64,000 nucleotides of DNA from an uncultured Thermoanaerobaculia bacterium (lineage in GTDB: Bacteria > Acidobacteriota > Thermoanaerobaculia > Multivoradales > Multivoraceae): NCBI GenBank assembly GCA_951812325.1, contig OX638294.1:1962859-2026858 (forward strand). The letters are read 5' to 3'. This document shows, piece after piece, positions 55,927 to 64,000 of this stretch. Every line of letters begins with the position of its first letter. Positions within the stretch are counted from its first letter, which is position 1. The notes under the pieces were generated by a model that did not search any database, was not told where the DNA came from, and worked only from the letters and a program-made list of their open reading frames with translations. Both the position numbers and the translations under genes were made by a program.

Positions 55927-57327
55927 GTGGCCGACGAACGCAACAAGTACCAGCTGATAGGTACCGCTGACGACGGAGCCTCGGGCGACCTGCTCGAAGG
56001 CCTCGGTACCCGAGAAAGTCGCCAACGCCTACAGGCGCTGGTCTCAGAGTGGCTTCGCATGGAGAATCTTGTGGTCCTCACGGGCGCAGGAACCTCGGTC
56101 AGTTCTGGCGGTTTGACCCTGAACCAACTGGAAGACGCAGTCCTCAAGACCGTGAGAGCATTACCGCAGCGACCCGCTCGCACCTCGGACCTCCTGGACG
56201 CCCGCCTTTCCCCGGACGGCGAAGACGCGGGGCCCTCCAAGCTGAGCTTTGAGGACTGGCTTTCTCACCTGGCAAGTGCACGCTTCGTCACCTCCCTTCC
56301 AGGCTCGCCCATTGAGAGCGTTCGATGGAAGGAAGTACCCGACGTACCCTCCGAAGCTGACCTACAGTGGCTACTTCGAGCTATCCGAGCCGCCATCTTC
56401 GCCGAGTGCGCCCTGACTCTGTCCAACCCGGTCGACGCCACACCAAAGAGCAAGTGCCTTCCCCCTCACCTAGCCTTCTTGGCGAAGCTCCTCGCACGGG
56501 ACAGTAATCTCGGCCGAGCCCACCTGTTCACGCTCAACTACGACACTCTGTTCGAGCAGGCCCTCGAAACTCTCAGCGTCCAGTACTTCGACGGCTTCAG
56601 CGGTCGCGCAGACGCACGCTTCGACCCTTCTGTCTACGGACTCGACATCTACTACCCCGGGGACGTGTCGGAGGGTCGCGTGCGGCGCTTCGATAGGTTC
56701 CTTCATCTCTACAAACTACACGGTTCGATCCACTGGCAGGTCCAAAACGACACGCTACGGGCGCGCCACCCGGACCTAAGGCGCTTCCAAGACTACCCGG
56801 GCTTTCCCATCACGGAGAAGGCAGCTCGGCTCACTGAGCTGGCCCAAGGCCTGCCGTCCATCGGAATTCTACCGACGGCGAACAAGTTCGTGCAAACACT
56901 CACGATGCCCTACGCGCACCTCTTTCGCGCTTTGCACATCCGCCTGAGCACCCCGCAGACCTTCCTTCTAGTTCTAGGCTACGGCTTCGGCGACGCCCAC
57001 GTCAACAGGGTTCTTGAAACGGCTCTTCTCAACCCGTCGTTAGTAATGCTCGTTGTGGAGCCCGATCCAGAGAGCGGCACGATCGATCGAATCCGTCGCT
57101 ACAAGCACCTCGGCAGGCGCGCCTTTGTCTTGACCTCAACCGAAGCAGCTCACCAGGAGAACCCCTTTAGCATCGCCACGTTCGAGGACTTTGCCCTCGA
57201 AGTCTTGCCAGATGTCCAGTGGCTTCGCGACTTCCTCAAGCTCCGTCGCTTTGAAGGCCAGATTCAGTCGGCAGATGCCGCCGCACTCAAGCCCGGCGGA
57301 GAGCCCCAGGACTGGACCGAACCTTGA
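55927..57327 (+). CDS. SIR2-domain defence protein (NADase-type)
   Basis: 466 residues from a GTG. The SIR2 NAD site shows LVVLTGAGTSVSSGG (about 48-62), LFTLNYDTLFEQAL (near 205), the catalytic His in YKLHGSIHW (near 264) and LLVLGYGFGDAHVNRVL (near 345). It overlaps a HerA helicase gene by TTGA. SIR2-HerA pairs form a known anti-phage complex (Nezha/SIR2-HerA) that depletes NAD and cuts DNA. The partner HerA here has a nonsense codon, so the activity of the pair is in doubt. Confidence 0.9.
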   Translation: MADERNKYQLIGTADDGASGDLLEGLGTRESRQRLQALVSEWLRMENLVVLTGAGTSVSSGGLTLNQLEDAVLKTVRALPQRPARTSDLLDARLSPDGEDAGPSKLSFEDWLSHLASARFVTSLPGSPIESVRWKEVPDVPSEADLQWLLRAIRAAIFAECALTLSNPVDATPKSKCLPPHLAFLAKLLARDSNLGRAHLFTLNYDTLFEQALETLSVQYFDGFSGRADARFDPSVYGLDIYYPGDVSEGRVRRFDRFLHLYKLHGSIHWQVQNDTLRARHPDLRRFQDYPGFPITEKAARLTELAQGLPSIGILPTANKFVQTLTMPYAHLFRALHIRLSTPQTFLLVLGYGFGDAHVNRVLETALLNPSLVMLVVEPDPESGTIDRIRRYKHLGRRAFVLTSTEAAHQENPFSIATFEDFALEVLPDVQWLRDFLKLRRFEGQIQSADAAALKPGGEPQDWTEP

Positions 57328-58271
57328 GCGCCTCCCGCATCATCGGCCACGTTGTGGCAGTGCACGGCCTTCTAGTCAAAGTAGAACTCCTTCCAGAGGC
57401 TAGATCGCCCATACGCGCCACGTTGGCCGGAGTGCAGGCGGCAGTCGCTATCAACGCGTACCTCACCTTCTCGATCGGAGCCGGTCGGGTGGTTGTAGGC
57501 ACCATCACTGACCTTCAAGCACATGAGAGCTTTGATCCCGCCGCCGGCGCCGAACTGGCTCTCGAGCTAATGAAACCAAGGCGTATCGCCACCGTCCAAC
57601 TGCTTGGTCTTCTGAGGGCTGGCATCTTCAGCCCTGGCGTCACTCTGTTACCTACACTCGACACGCCCGCTGAGATAGGCGTACCAGAACTTCTCAAAGC
57701 CATATTCGAAGAACCGCCTCGGCGGAACAGGCCGGAGGACCATCAAGAAGAGAACTTCGATACCGGACTGCGAATCGGCGTCCCTTCTGGACAACGCGGT
57801 CTCGAGTTGCGCGCATCGTACAACGATCTCTTCTCCCGGCCACTTGCAATTGTCGGGAACACGGGATCGGGAAAATCCTACACTGTCGCGAGCCTGCTAC
57901 AGCGGGCCGTCGCGTCACTTCGTGAACCGAGCGCCGAACCGCGGGTGTTCGTCTTGGACACGAACGGCGAGTACGGCCGAGCTTCTTCGTCTGCCGAAGA
58001 AACCTACGAGAAACTCCCCAACTCTCTCTATTTGAACGGGAAGGAGTTCGGAGTTCCGATCTGGCTTTTCAACGCCCAAGAGATCTGCACCTGGCTTAGT
58101 GCCGCTGAACAGACGCAGGAGCCAGTCTTGAAGGACTGGTGGGCCATTGCGAAGAGCGATTCCACCGCCCAGCCGTCGTCATCCCATCGTCTTCAGAGCG
58201 CCCTGGCAACGATCGAAGAACTGCTGGCGGAACTGCCCAAGCTCAAGCGGAAAAGCGCCGGCTCGTACTGA
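57324..58271 (+). CDS. herA: HerA-like ATPase, N-terminal part up to an in-frame TGA
   Basis: 315 codons from a TTG overlapping the SIR2 stop. The HAS-barrel-like start (SASRIIGHVVAVHGLLVKVE) is followed by the P-loop LAIVGNTGSGKSYTVA (about 173-188) and VFVLDTNGEYGRA. Translation stops at TGA 58269-58271 after KLKRKSAGSY. The same frame then continues without further stops to 59414, so this is one HerA gene with a single nonsense codon. The truncated product lacks Walker B and the arginine finger. Confidence 0.8.
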   Translation: MSASRIIGHVVAVHGLLVKVELLPEARSPIRATLAGVQAAVAINAYLTFSIGAGRVVVGTITDLQAHESFDPAAGAELALELMKPRRIATVQLLGLLRAGIFSPGVTLLPTLDTPAEIGVPELLKAIFEEPPRRNRPEDHQEENFDTGLRIGVPSGQRGLELRASYNDLFSRPLAIVGNTGSGKSYTVASLLQRAVASLREPSAEPRVFVLDTNGEYGRASSSAEETYEKLPNSLYLNGKEFGVPIWLFNAQEICTWLSAAEQTQEPVLKDWWAIAKSDSTAQPSSSHRLQSALATIEELLAELPKLKRKSAGSY

Positions 58272-59414
58272 GACGCTATCTGCGGTCACCTAGGGCAGAC
58301 TGATTTCGCCCTGGAAGCCTTCCGCAAGCCTTTTGAGGACCATCGGGGAGTTGACAAATTCAATACCGAAGTACTCGCCAATGCGGCTGTAGTCGAAGCT
58401 GCGGCGCGGCATCTACGAAACGAACTCACGGAAGTTCTGGAAGCCGCGGGCCGGACGGGTCGCCAGCAAGCCCGCACAGCAGACTCGCCTCTCTACGTTC
58501 GCTATCAACGTCTTACCGATCCCTCACTTATTAGTCGAGCCACATCAAGGCAGGATACGTTGCGCATAGAGGCTCATCTAACCACTCTGAGGCTGCGCCT
58601 CAAGACACGACTCGACGACCGCCGCTGGCGCTCTTTCTTGAACTACGAAGAACCCCAAACGACGCTTTCGGGCCTCGATGACTGGCTGAGGAAGCTGGGC
58701 ATAGGTGAATCGTCTGGTCCTCAAATCTCAGTTCTCGACCTGTCCATGTTAGGTAGCGAGGTTCTACCTTACGCATGTTCTATTGTTGGTCGCCTTCTTC
58801 TTGAGGCTCGCGAGCACCTGCCAGCGTCACAGCGCTACCGGAATCCGTGGGTCTTGGTGCTTGAGGAAGCGCACAATTACGTGCGCCCTGCCCGCGCTGA
58901 CGAGGACAGGGGCCATAGACTCGCGCGCCTGACCTATGAACGCATCGCCAAGGAAGGCCGGAAGTTCGGCCTCTCACTAGTCATCGCCAGTCAGCGACCG
59001 AGTGAAGTTAGTCCAACTATCGTCAGCCAATGCGCCAACTTTATCAGCCATCGACTGCAGAATCCGGCTGATATCGATTATTTCCTGCGAATAATCCCGG
59101 TTCAGGCCCGGCGCCTCCTTGATCAGGTGACCGTGTTGGCTTCTGGAGAAGCAATTGCATTTGGAAGCGCCTTTCACATTCCGTCAAGGGTGCAAGTCGA
59201 CCTACCCAAACCAACGCCGTACAGCCAGACGGCGGCTCCATTCCTCGATTGGAGTAGCGGCACAAAACCGTTCCCCATAGACGACGTTGTGACGGCTTGG
59301 GGACTGGCACCTTCGGAAGCGCAGTCGCAGGACTCAGGGGCACCACGCCCGGAAGCGAGTCGCCGCCCAGAGTCGTTCTCGGGAGATGACTCTGGCGACG
59401 ACATTCCCTTCTGA
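58272..59414 (+). pseudogene. HerA-like ATPase, C-terminal part after the in-frame TGA
   Basis: Starts right after the TGA as DAICGHLGQTDFALEAFRKP and stays open for 380 codons. Walker B is WVLVLEEAHNYVRP, followed by RIAKEGRKFGLSLVIASQRP and NFISHRLQNPADIDYFLR, the standard HerA second half. Possible internal starts such as the TTG at 58560 would give a protein without the P-loop. The C-terminus is acidic (SGDDSGDDIPF). Sequence conservation across the TGA indicates that the mutation is recent or recoded. Confidence 0.75.
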
Positions 59415-59438
59415 CTCCTGGGTCCTTAATGACTATCT

Positions 59439-61214
59439 AGTGTCTGCCAGAAAACCCCCTGTTTGAGCGAGGCTTCATGTCTCTTGGCGCGGGAATTCGG
59501 GCGTGTGGGAAGGGTGTCCGGGGCGTGCGCCGTGAAGTTCGATGCGGTGGTGTCGGAATCTGTCGGAATCAGGCGGTTTCGGGCGTGGCGGTGCCTGTAG
59601 CTTGGTTGAAGCGGTTCGTCGCGGGTTGTGTTCTGGAGGCGTTGGGGTCAGGCGGCTGGTCGCCGTCGCCTGCGTTTTTTCTCGCGTGCCCGGAGCATGC
59701 GTCCGAGCCGATGCAGGTTGGCGGCGAGCACCGACAGGGCGACGGTCCGCTCGAAGCCATCTGCTCCGCGGCTTCGGACGCGGTCGAGCCCGCGATGCTC
59801 CAAGGCGTTGATGGCCGACTCGATCGCCGGGTGTTTGCGCCGCGCGGCGGCAAAGGCCTCCTCGGTTTCGCGTTTCCGGTCAGCGACAGACAAGTATCCC
59901 TTCTTCGGCAGCACGGCGAGGTCAAGCAGCTGATCAAGCCGGGCCCGGTTCTCAGGACTATGGAACCCGCGATCGAAACTGCATGCGCGCAGGTCCGGGA
60001 ACCGCTCCTGGGCCGCCCTCACCAGCGGCAGCGCCACATGGACATCCTCGCCTTTCCACAGCACCTCATGGTGCAGGATGAATTGGTGCTGGTCCTCGAT
60101 CACTGCTACCGGAACGCCGAGCTCCACCGGCGTGCCCGCCTTCCCCTTGGACACCCATCGCGTATGAGGCTCGAAGACCGAGAGGACCTTCTCCTGATGA
60201 GGAATCGTCTCCCCCAGCAGCAGCCGGCGCTCAACCTGGTCCATCTGACGGCGCGCATGAGCGATGAATCCGGCAATTGACTCGCAGGAAGCCTCGTGTC
60301 CCGCACACCGCAGTGCCTCAACCGTCTCTGCCGACCGCGCCACCAGCATCTCGCACCGGGCCAGGTACGCCTTCACACGCGACGGAAACCGCTTCGCCCG
60401 GCGCGTGCCGCGCACCTGGTTGAACAACCGGCGCACCGACTTCGACTGGTAGCGCCACTGACGCCAGCCAGTGACTCCGTGCTTGCCGGCGGCACGTCCG
60501 GTCTCGCGAAGCACGCAACGCATCGCATCCCACAACAGACTCACGTCCGTCGGGTAGTGCACGTCCGTCTCGACGACGAACGAGTCACACCGCCCGCGCA
60601 ACGGCGCGCCAGGCTTTTTTCGCGCGACCGCATGGCCGCTCTCCACCACCAATCTGCCCACCGCAGACAACACCTCCGGAGTCAACAAACTCACGTTGTC
60701 GACCACCGTCTGGTACTCGTAGTAGCTCCTGTCCCCGAACTCGCCGTGACCCAGGAAGGCCCGCACCGTCGTGTGGTGGTTAGCCAGATCGTGAACCCGG
60801 TCGAAGTCGCAGCCCAGACCCTGCTTCAGAACCCCCAACACCAGAATCCGCCACAACTCCATCCCCGGACGACCCACCGACCGGTCCACGCCCGGCAGCA
60901 CGCCCTCCTCCAGCAGCTCGAACAGACGACCCCGCAACGCACGGTCGCACCAGAGATGCTGAAGACCCCTGAACACCGCCGGTATGTCGTCCCGCGACTT
61001 CGGGTCGAGCCGAATCTTCTCGATCGGCGTCTCGCCAACCTCCATCTGCAACCGGTGAACTTCTCGCATCCGCCCCCCCCAAAACACCCGAAGATTGACC
61101 CAAAACGCGGGATCAACACCGCTACACTACGACATCGGAGCCATCTTCAACCGGCCAAAAGACCCGAAAGGCCTTCTGGATCAAGGACTTCGCCGGTTTT
61201 CTGGCAGACACTAT
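59439..61214. mobile_element. insertion sequence, ISNCY-like, with 4-bp target duplication
   Basis: About 1776 bp bounded by inverted repeats AGTGTCTGCCAGAAAACC at 59439-59456 and its reverse complement ending at about 61214 (right-end position good to about two bases). The bases ATCT flank it on both sides (59435-59438 and directly after the right end), a target duplication. It carries one transposase gene on the - strand. It inserted in the short space between herA and the DUF3604 gene. Non-coding ends of about 205 bp (left) and 130 bp (right) hold nothing else recognisable. Confidence 0.88.
59648..61069 (-). CDS. ISNCY-like transposase
   Basis: About 473 residues. The start was placed at the ATG at about 61069, six codons inside the longest frame, because the G-rich run before it can serve as ribosome site. 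IEKIRLDPKSRDDIPAVFRG near the N-terminus, FVVETDVHYPTDVSLLWDAM and ACSFDRGFHSPENRARLDQL (acidic residues of a DDE core), and PAIESAINALEHRGLDRVRS match transposases grouped as ISNCY. The C-terminus is very basic (REKKRRRRR). The frame is intact. Confidence 0.85.
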   Translation of the reverse strand: MREVHRLQMEVGETPIEKIRLDPKSRDDIPAVFRGLQHLWCDRALRGRLFELLEEGVLPGVDRSVGRPGMELWRILVLGVLKQGLGCDFDRVHDLANHHTTVRAFLGHGEFGDRSYYEYQTVVDNVSLLTPEVLSAVGRLVVESGHAVARKKPGAPLRGRCDSFVVETDVHYPTDVSLLWDAMRCVLRETGRAAGKHGVTGWRQWRYQSKSVRRLFNQVRGTRRAKRFPSRVKAYLARCEMLVARSAETVEALRCAGHEASCESIAGFIAHARRQMDQVERRLLLGETIPHQEKVLSVFEPHTRWVSKGKAGTPVELGVPVAVIEDQHQFILHHEVLWKGEDVHVALPLVRAAQERFPDLRACSFDRGFHSPENRARLDQLLDLAVLPKKGYLSVADRKRETEEAFAAARRKHPAIESAINALEHRGLDRVRSRGADGFERTVALSVLAANLHRLGRMLRAREKKRRRRRPAA

Positions 61215-61228
61215 CTAGCTTAGCGACG

Positions 61229-62438
61229 CTAGGGCGTGTACCAGATCGGCGACGACCAGGCGCGTTCCTGGATCGTTGCCGGAAAGTCCTGTCGCGGAGC
61301 GATGCCGGCTCGCAGCGCGTCCCAGGACGACCAGCGGCAGGTGGGGTTCTCCAGGACCCGGGCGTAGTAGAAGGCGCGCTGGCCCGAGTCGAAGTCGGGG
61401 TCGGTCCAGACGGTCTTGAGTTCGCCGGCGCCGACGTCGTCGCTGGCGGAGCAGTCGCTGAGATCGACGGTGGCGCCGTTGTCAGGGCAACGGTGGGTGT
61501 CCGGGTCGACCTCGAGGCCGTCGGAGCAGGCGACGTCGTAGACCATCTCGTCGGTCTCGCCGCCGGCTTCCCAGCCCTTGACGATCTGGACCCGCTGGAG
61601 CGGCGCGGCCATCGTGTCCTGCATCGCCCAGACCAGGAAGCTGGGTGCGCCGTCGCCGTCGTCGCCGACGAGATCGCCGCCCATCGGCACACCGGTCTCG
61701 TAGGCGGTGGCGACGAGGTCCGGGTCGTCCAGGTCGAGGCCGGCGAGGGCCGAACCGCCGAAGAAGCGGACCTTCATCCGCGTGCCGGACGTCGCGAAGG
61801 TCTCCTTGCGCCGGAAGGCGTCGAAGATCGCCTCTCGCGTGTTCTCGTCGGCCCACACGGCGGCGAGGCCCGACGCGCCGTTCGTGATCGCCGTCGTGAA
61901 CGGGTAGATGCGGCCGGTGCCGTCGTCGATCGGCTGTGCGGCCGCGTTGGGGTTCTGCAGGTCGGCGCCAGTCCCGGGCTCGCCGGGCACCGAGCCGCGC
62001 TGCTCGGCCGTCTCCTGCATGAGCCCGGAGGCGCCCCAGTAGTTCTCCTCGTCGAAGGAGCCGGCGGCGACGTGGGTGTCGGACGAGCCGATCACGCCGA
62101 GCTTGTAGGGGTTCGACACGCCGCCGGCCTCGATCGTCAGGCCGCGGCGGAAGGCGTCGCGCACGTAGCTGCCCGGCGGCTCGCTCAGGATGCTGGTCGA
62201 GACGCGGTACGGCATGATCTCGAAGCCCCCCCACTCGTCGTTCGGCGACAGGGCCGGGTGGGTCTCCGAGGTGCCCTTGGTCTGGGTGATCTCGACGATC
62301 GGCTCGTTGCGGCTGCGGAGATCCGAGTACGCCTGGTCGATCGCGCCGCCCTCGAAGTACTCGTACTCGAACATCCGCCCACCGGAGCCGTTCGTGTTGT
62401 GGGGGATCGCGATCGCCTCGTAGCCGTTGGCGCGCCAC
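61229..62438. repeat. 1.2-kb direct repeat, unit 2
   Basis: Partner of 51886-53095, same orientation. Both units begin near a shared GCGACGCTA just outside the stop codon and end in the codons for AIAIPHN and a few residues before. Here the gene is complete, so this is the parental unit. Confidence 0.88.
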
Positions 62439-63166
62439 TCGTCCATCCGCGCCCAGAGGTCCTCCGGGTTGTAGGAGTCGAGCCTCGAGAACGGGATGTC
62501 CGGCGCCTCGGCGCCGCGGAAGACGACGTTGCGGTGCAGGTTCTCGTAGATGCCGCCGGCGCCGGCCGACGTGTACTCGTAGGCGATGAAGGTGGTGAAC
62601 ACGCCCGGCTCATTGTGGCGGTTCGCCGAAGCCGCGATCTCGCTCCAGGCCGAACGCACGACATCCTTGTTCAGGTGCTCGCGGATGCTCGGGTCGGCAT
62701 CGGCCATGTAGCGGACGTAGGGCTGCATCGCGGCGAAGATGCCCCGCCGCTCCTGGACGGTTTCGGCATTGCGCACCGTTTCGCCCGCCGGGTGGTTGTA
62801 GGCCGGGGAGTCGGGGTCGGTCATCGCGGGCAGCATGCCGAGGTAGTTCGCGTGGTCGGACACGCCCTGGAAGTCCAGGGGCCGGTCGAGCTGCAGGTCG
62901 AAGCCCGCCGGGTGCTTGATCGGGTTCCCCTTGGCGAACTCGTAGGCCTCGTCCGGACCGGCGCGGGTCGCGAACACGAAGGCGTCGTAGGAGTACTTCG
63001 TGTGGACGTGCAGGTCGCCGAAGAAGGCCTGGCGGTCGGCTGGCGGTCCGGCTTCGGCCGCGGAGGCGCCGGCAGCCGTCGCGGCGGAGTCGGATGAGTC
63101 GTCGGCGGCGCAGCCGACGGCCAGGACGGCGACGAGGATCAGGATCGGAAGGGCGAATCGCTGCAC
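61229..63166 (-). CDS. DUF3604 lipoprotein (PHP-like fold), intact copy
   Basis: 645 residues from a GTG. MQRFALPILILVAVLAVGC is a lipoprotein signal with Cys19. The metal-binding-like motif is FFGDLHVHTKYSYDAFVF, followed by GVSDHANYLG and IAIPHNTNGSGG. DUF3604 proteins are PHP-like and often occur in several copies with unknown substrates. The last 400 residues are duplicated at 51886..53095. The gene follows the insertion element on the opposite side from herA and probably belongs to the host locus that the defence cluster entered. Confidence 0.9.
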   Translation of the reverse strand: MQRFALPILILVAVLAVGCAADDSSDSAATAAGASAAEAGPPADRQAFFGDLHVHTKYSYDAFVFATRAGPDEAYEFAKGNPIKHPAGFDLQLDRPLDFQGVSDHANYLGMLPAMTDPDSPAYNHPAGETVRNAETVQERRGIFAAMQPYVRYMADADPSIREHLNKDVVRSAWSEIAASANRHNEPGVFTTFIAYEYTSAGAGGIYENLHRNVVFRGAEAPDIPFSRLDSYNPEDLWARMDEWRANGYEAIAIPHNTNGSGGRMFEYEYFEGGAIDQAYSDLRSRNEPIVEITQTKGTSETHPALSPNDEWGGFEIMPYRVSTSILSEPPGSYVRDAFRRGLTIEAGGVSNPYKLGVIGSSDTHVAAGSFDEENYWGASGLMQETAEQRGSVPGEPGTGADLQNPNAAAQPIDDGTGRIYPFTTAITNGASGLAAVWADENTREAIFDAFRRKETFATSGTRMKVRFFGGSALAGLDLDDPDLVATAYETGVPMGGDLVGDDGDGAPSFLVWAMQDTMAAPLQRVQIVKGWEAGGETDEMVYDVACSDGLEVDPDTHRCPDNGATVDLSDCSASDDVGAGELKTVWTDPDFDSGQRAFYYARVLENPTCRWSSWDALRAGIAPRQDFPATIQERAWSSPIWYTP

Positions 63167-63280
63167 GGGGAGCCTCCCCTCGGGCTGTGGGATGTCGGAT
63201 GGATGCAGTGTACCGATGGCGCCCGGGGTTGTCGGGCGGATGCCGGCGGGGACGCAGTCCCGGAATGCCGGCGGGAACCC

Positions 63281-63487
63281 GGGTGGCGCGAAGCCGCGCC
63301 ACCCGCGAACCAGTCCGTGCGCCCGTCATCGGGCGGACGGATGACACCCCGGCGCGAAGTCGCGCCACCCGCGAACCAGTCCGTGCGCCCGTCATCGGGC
63401 GGACGGATGACACCCCGGCGCGCAGCCGCGCCACCCGTGAACCAGTCCGTGGGCCCGTCATCGGGCGTTCGGATGGCGCCCGGGCGC
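63281..63487. repeat. three tandem units of the palindromic repeat element
   Basis: Within the 396-bp gap 63167-63562 the dispersed element is amplified as three units of 66 bp; CAGTCCGTG recurs at 63311, 63377 and 63443. Each has a GGCGCG/CGCGCC-type hairpin and a TCAT-loop palindrome with arms like TCCGTGCGCCCG. The third unit has drifted most (TCCGTGGGCCCG with CGGGCGTTCGGA). There are no spacers of unique sequence, so this is not a CRISPR array. The rest of the gap is the promoter region of the last gene. Confidence 0.8.
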
Positions 63488-63562
63488 ACCCCGTGGGTTG
63501 CGGCGCTAGGATGAGTAGCCAGCCCACAACCACCCGTTCCGCTTCATCTGTTCGGAGGACGC

Positions 63563-64000
63563 ATGGCCCGACGACCTGCCCTGCTCCATGCCGCCGTCAG
63601 CGGCCTCGCCTGGACACTCCTCCTGACGGGCGCCCTCGCCGCCCAGGCCATACCACCGCTCACCGGCGACGACGTCATCTCCGTCCGCGTGCGGTTCGGG
63701 ATGACGGACACCGAGCCGCGGTCCTGGGACGGCTCGGTCGAAGTGGCCGGCGGCGACCTGCTGGCACTCCGGAACTGGAGCGTGCATCCGTCGGAGTCGG
63801 TCGACGGCACGAGCTGGACGATGGCGACGCGCCGGGGCGTGAACTACCCGCGCCGGGTCTACCAGTGGGAGGACCCGAAGGGCACGGTGCTCTACCTCAA
63901 CCACCCCGGCATCGTCGTCGACGTGGCGGCGCGGTCGGGGACGCGGCTCGCCTTCACGACACCGCGGGGCGACTTCGACCTGCGTCCGGCGGACGTCGAG
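63563..64000 (+). CDS. secreted protein of unrecognised family, N-terminal part (copy B)
   Basis: 146 residues are visible before the window ends. GGAGGAC lies just upstream of the ATG. The signal peptide (GLAWTLLLTGALAAQA) is followed by DDVISVRVRFG, SWDGSVEVAGGDLLALRNW and HPGIVVDVAARSG, which match copy A at 1..385 block by block. About half of the compared residues are the same. Family and role are not recognised. Two members at the edges suggest a locally expanded family. Confidence 0.8.
   Translation, partial: MARRPALLHAAVSGLAWTLLLTGALAAQAIPPLTGDDVISVRVRFGMTDTEPRSWDGSVEVAGGDLLALRNWSVHPSESVDGTSWTMATRRGVNYPRRVYQWEDPKGTVLYLNHPGIVVDVAARSGTRLAFTTPRGDFDLRPADVE

Noticed and set aside
39187..58271. 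Genome-wide reading of TGA as an amino acid
   Set aside because: Many intact genes end in TGA, often in GTGA, ATGA or TTGA overlaps with the next start, so TGA is a normal stop here.
60296..63097. A 933-codon + strand reading frame
   Set aside because: Antisense to the transposase and the DUF3604 gene, both well supported.
63281..63487. Regular repeats as a CRISPR array
   Set aside because: The 66-bp units are tandem without unique spacers, match dispersed intergenic elements, and there are no cas genes.

Overview
The window is a GC-rich bacterial chromosome segment with compact, mostly divergent or overlapping genes. Oar-like TonB-dependent receptors with carboxypeptidase-regulatory N-termini, a winged-helix/TPR regulator, a DUF1553-DUF1501 pair, DUF3604 and Uma2 proteins, and a PQQ dehydrogenase together suggest an Acidobacteriota-like Gram-negative organism. 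This is an inference from gene content, not a phylogenetic result.

Left part (1-16.5 kb): a composite defence island transcribed leftwards. In transcription order it reads: HTH-SNF2 helicase-DUF3883, clan AA aspartic protease, DUF262 protein, HEPN protein, a broken 5' copy of a DUF1156 methyltransferase, the full DUF1156 DNA methyltransferase, an ABC-type ATPase, a TOPRIM-like protein (frameshifted), and a DUF499 ATPase. A hicAB-like toxin-antitoxin pair lies on the opposite strand between the two DUF1156 5' ends. The helicase, DUF1156 and DUF499 genes resemble parts of BREX/DISARM-like systems, but no pglZ, brxA/B or drmA/B/C is visible. I could not match the complete assembly to a named system.

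Middle part (16.8-51 kb): mainly metabolism and envelope genes. These include a PQQ dehydrogenase with a receptor and cytochrome c beside it, two PIN-type toxin-antitoxin pairs, a DUF924 protein, the DUF1553/DUF1501 pair, a Kelch protein, a CHAD protein, tryptophanase, Uma2, a sugar-nucleotidyltransferase with a sodium:solute symporter, a second TonB receptor split by an IS3 element, its divergent regulator, an SDR, a D-2-hydroxyacid dehydrogenase, an alpha/beta hydrolase and an enolase-superfamily enzyme. Several relics are present: a collapsed enolase gene, a RES toxin fragment and a lipoprotein gene cut by an in-frame TGA. A family of intergenic palindromic repeats recurs at about 18.7, 23.6, 29.1 and 63.3 kb.

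Right part (51-64 kb): a yefM-yoeB pair, a truncated DUF3604 gene joined to an ISL3 transposase relic, then a second defence cluster. That cluster has an N4-cytosine-type methyltransferase, an XcyI-family restriction endonuclease and a SIR2-HerA pair whose HerA has one in-frame TGA. A 1.8-kb insertion sequence with a 4-bp target duplication follows, then the intact DUF3604 gene. The cluster is bracketed by about 1.2 kb of near-identical direct repeat (the DUF3604 3' region). The partial genes at the two window edges encode paralogous secreted proteins of a family I do not recognise.
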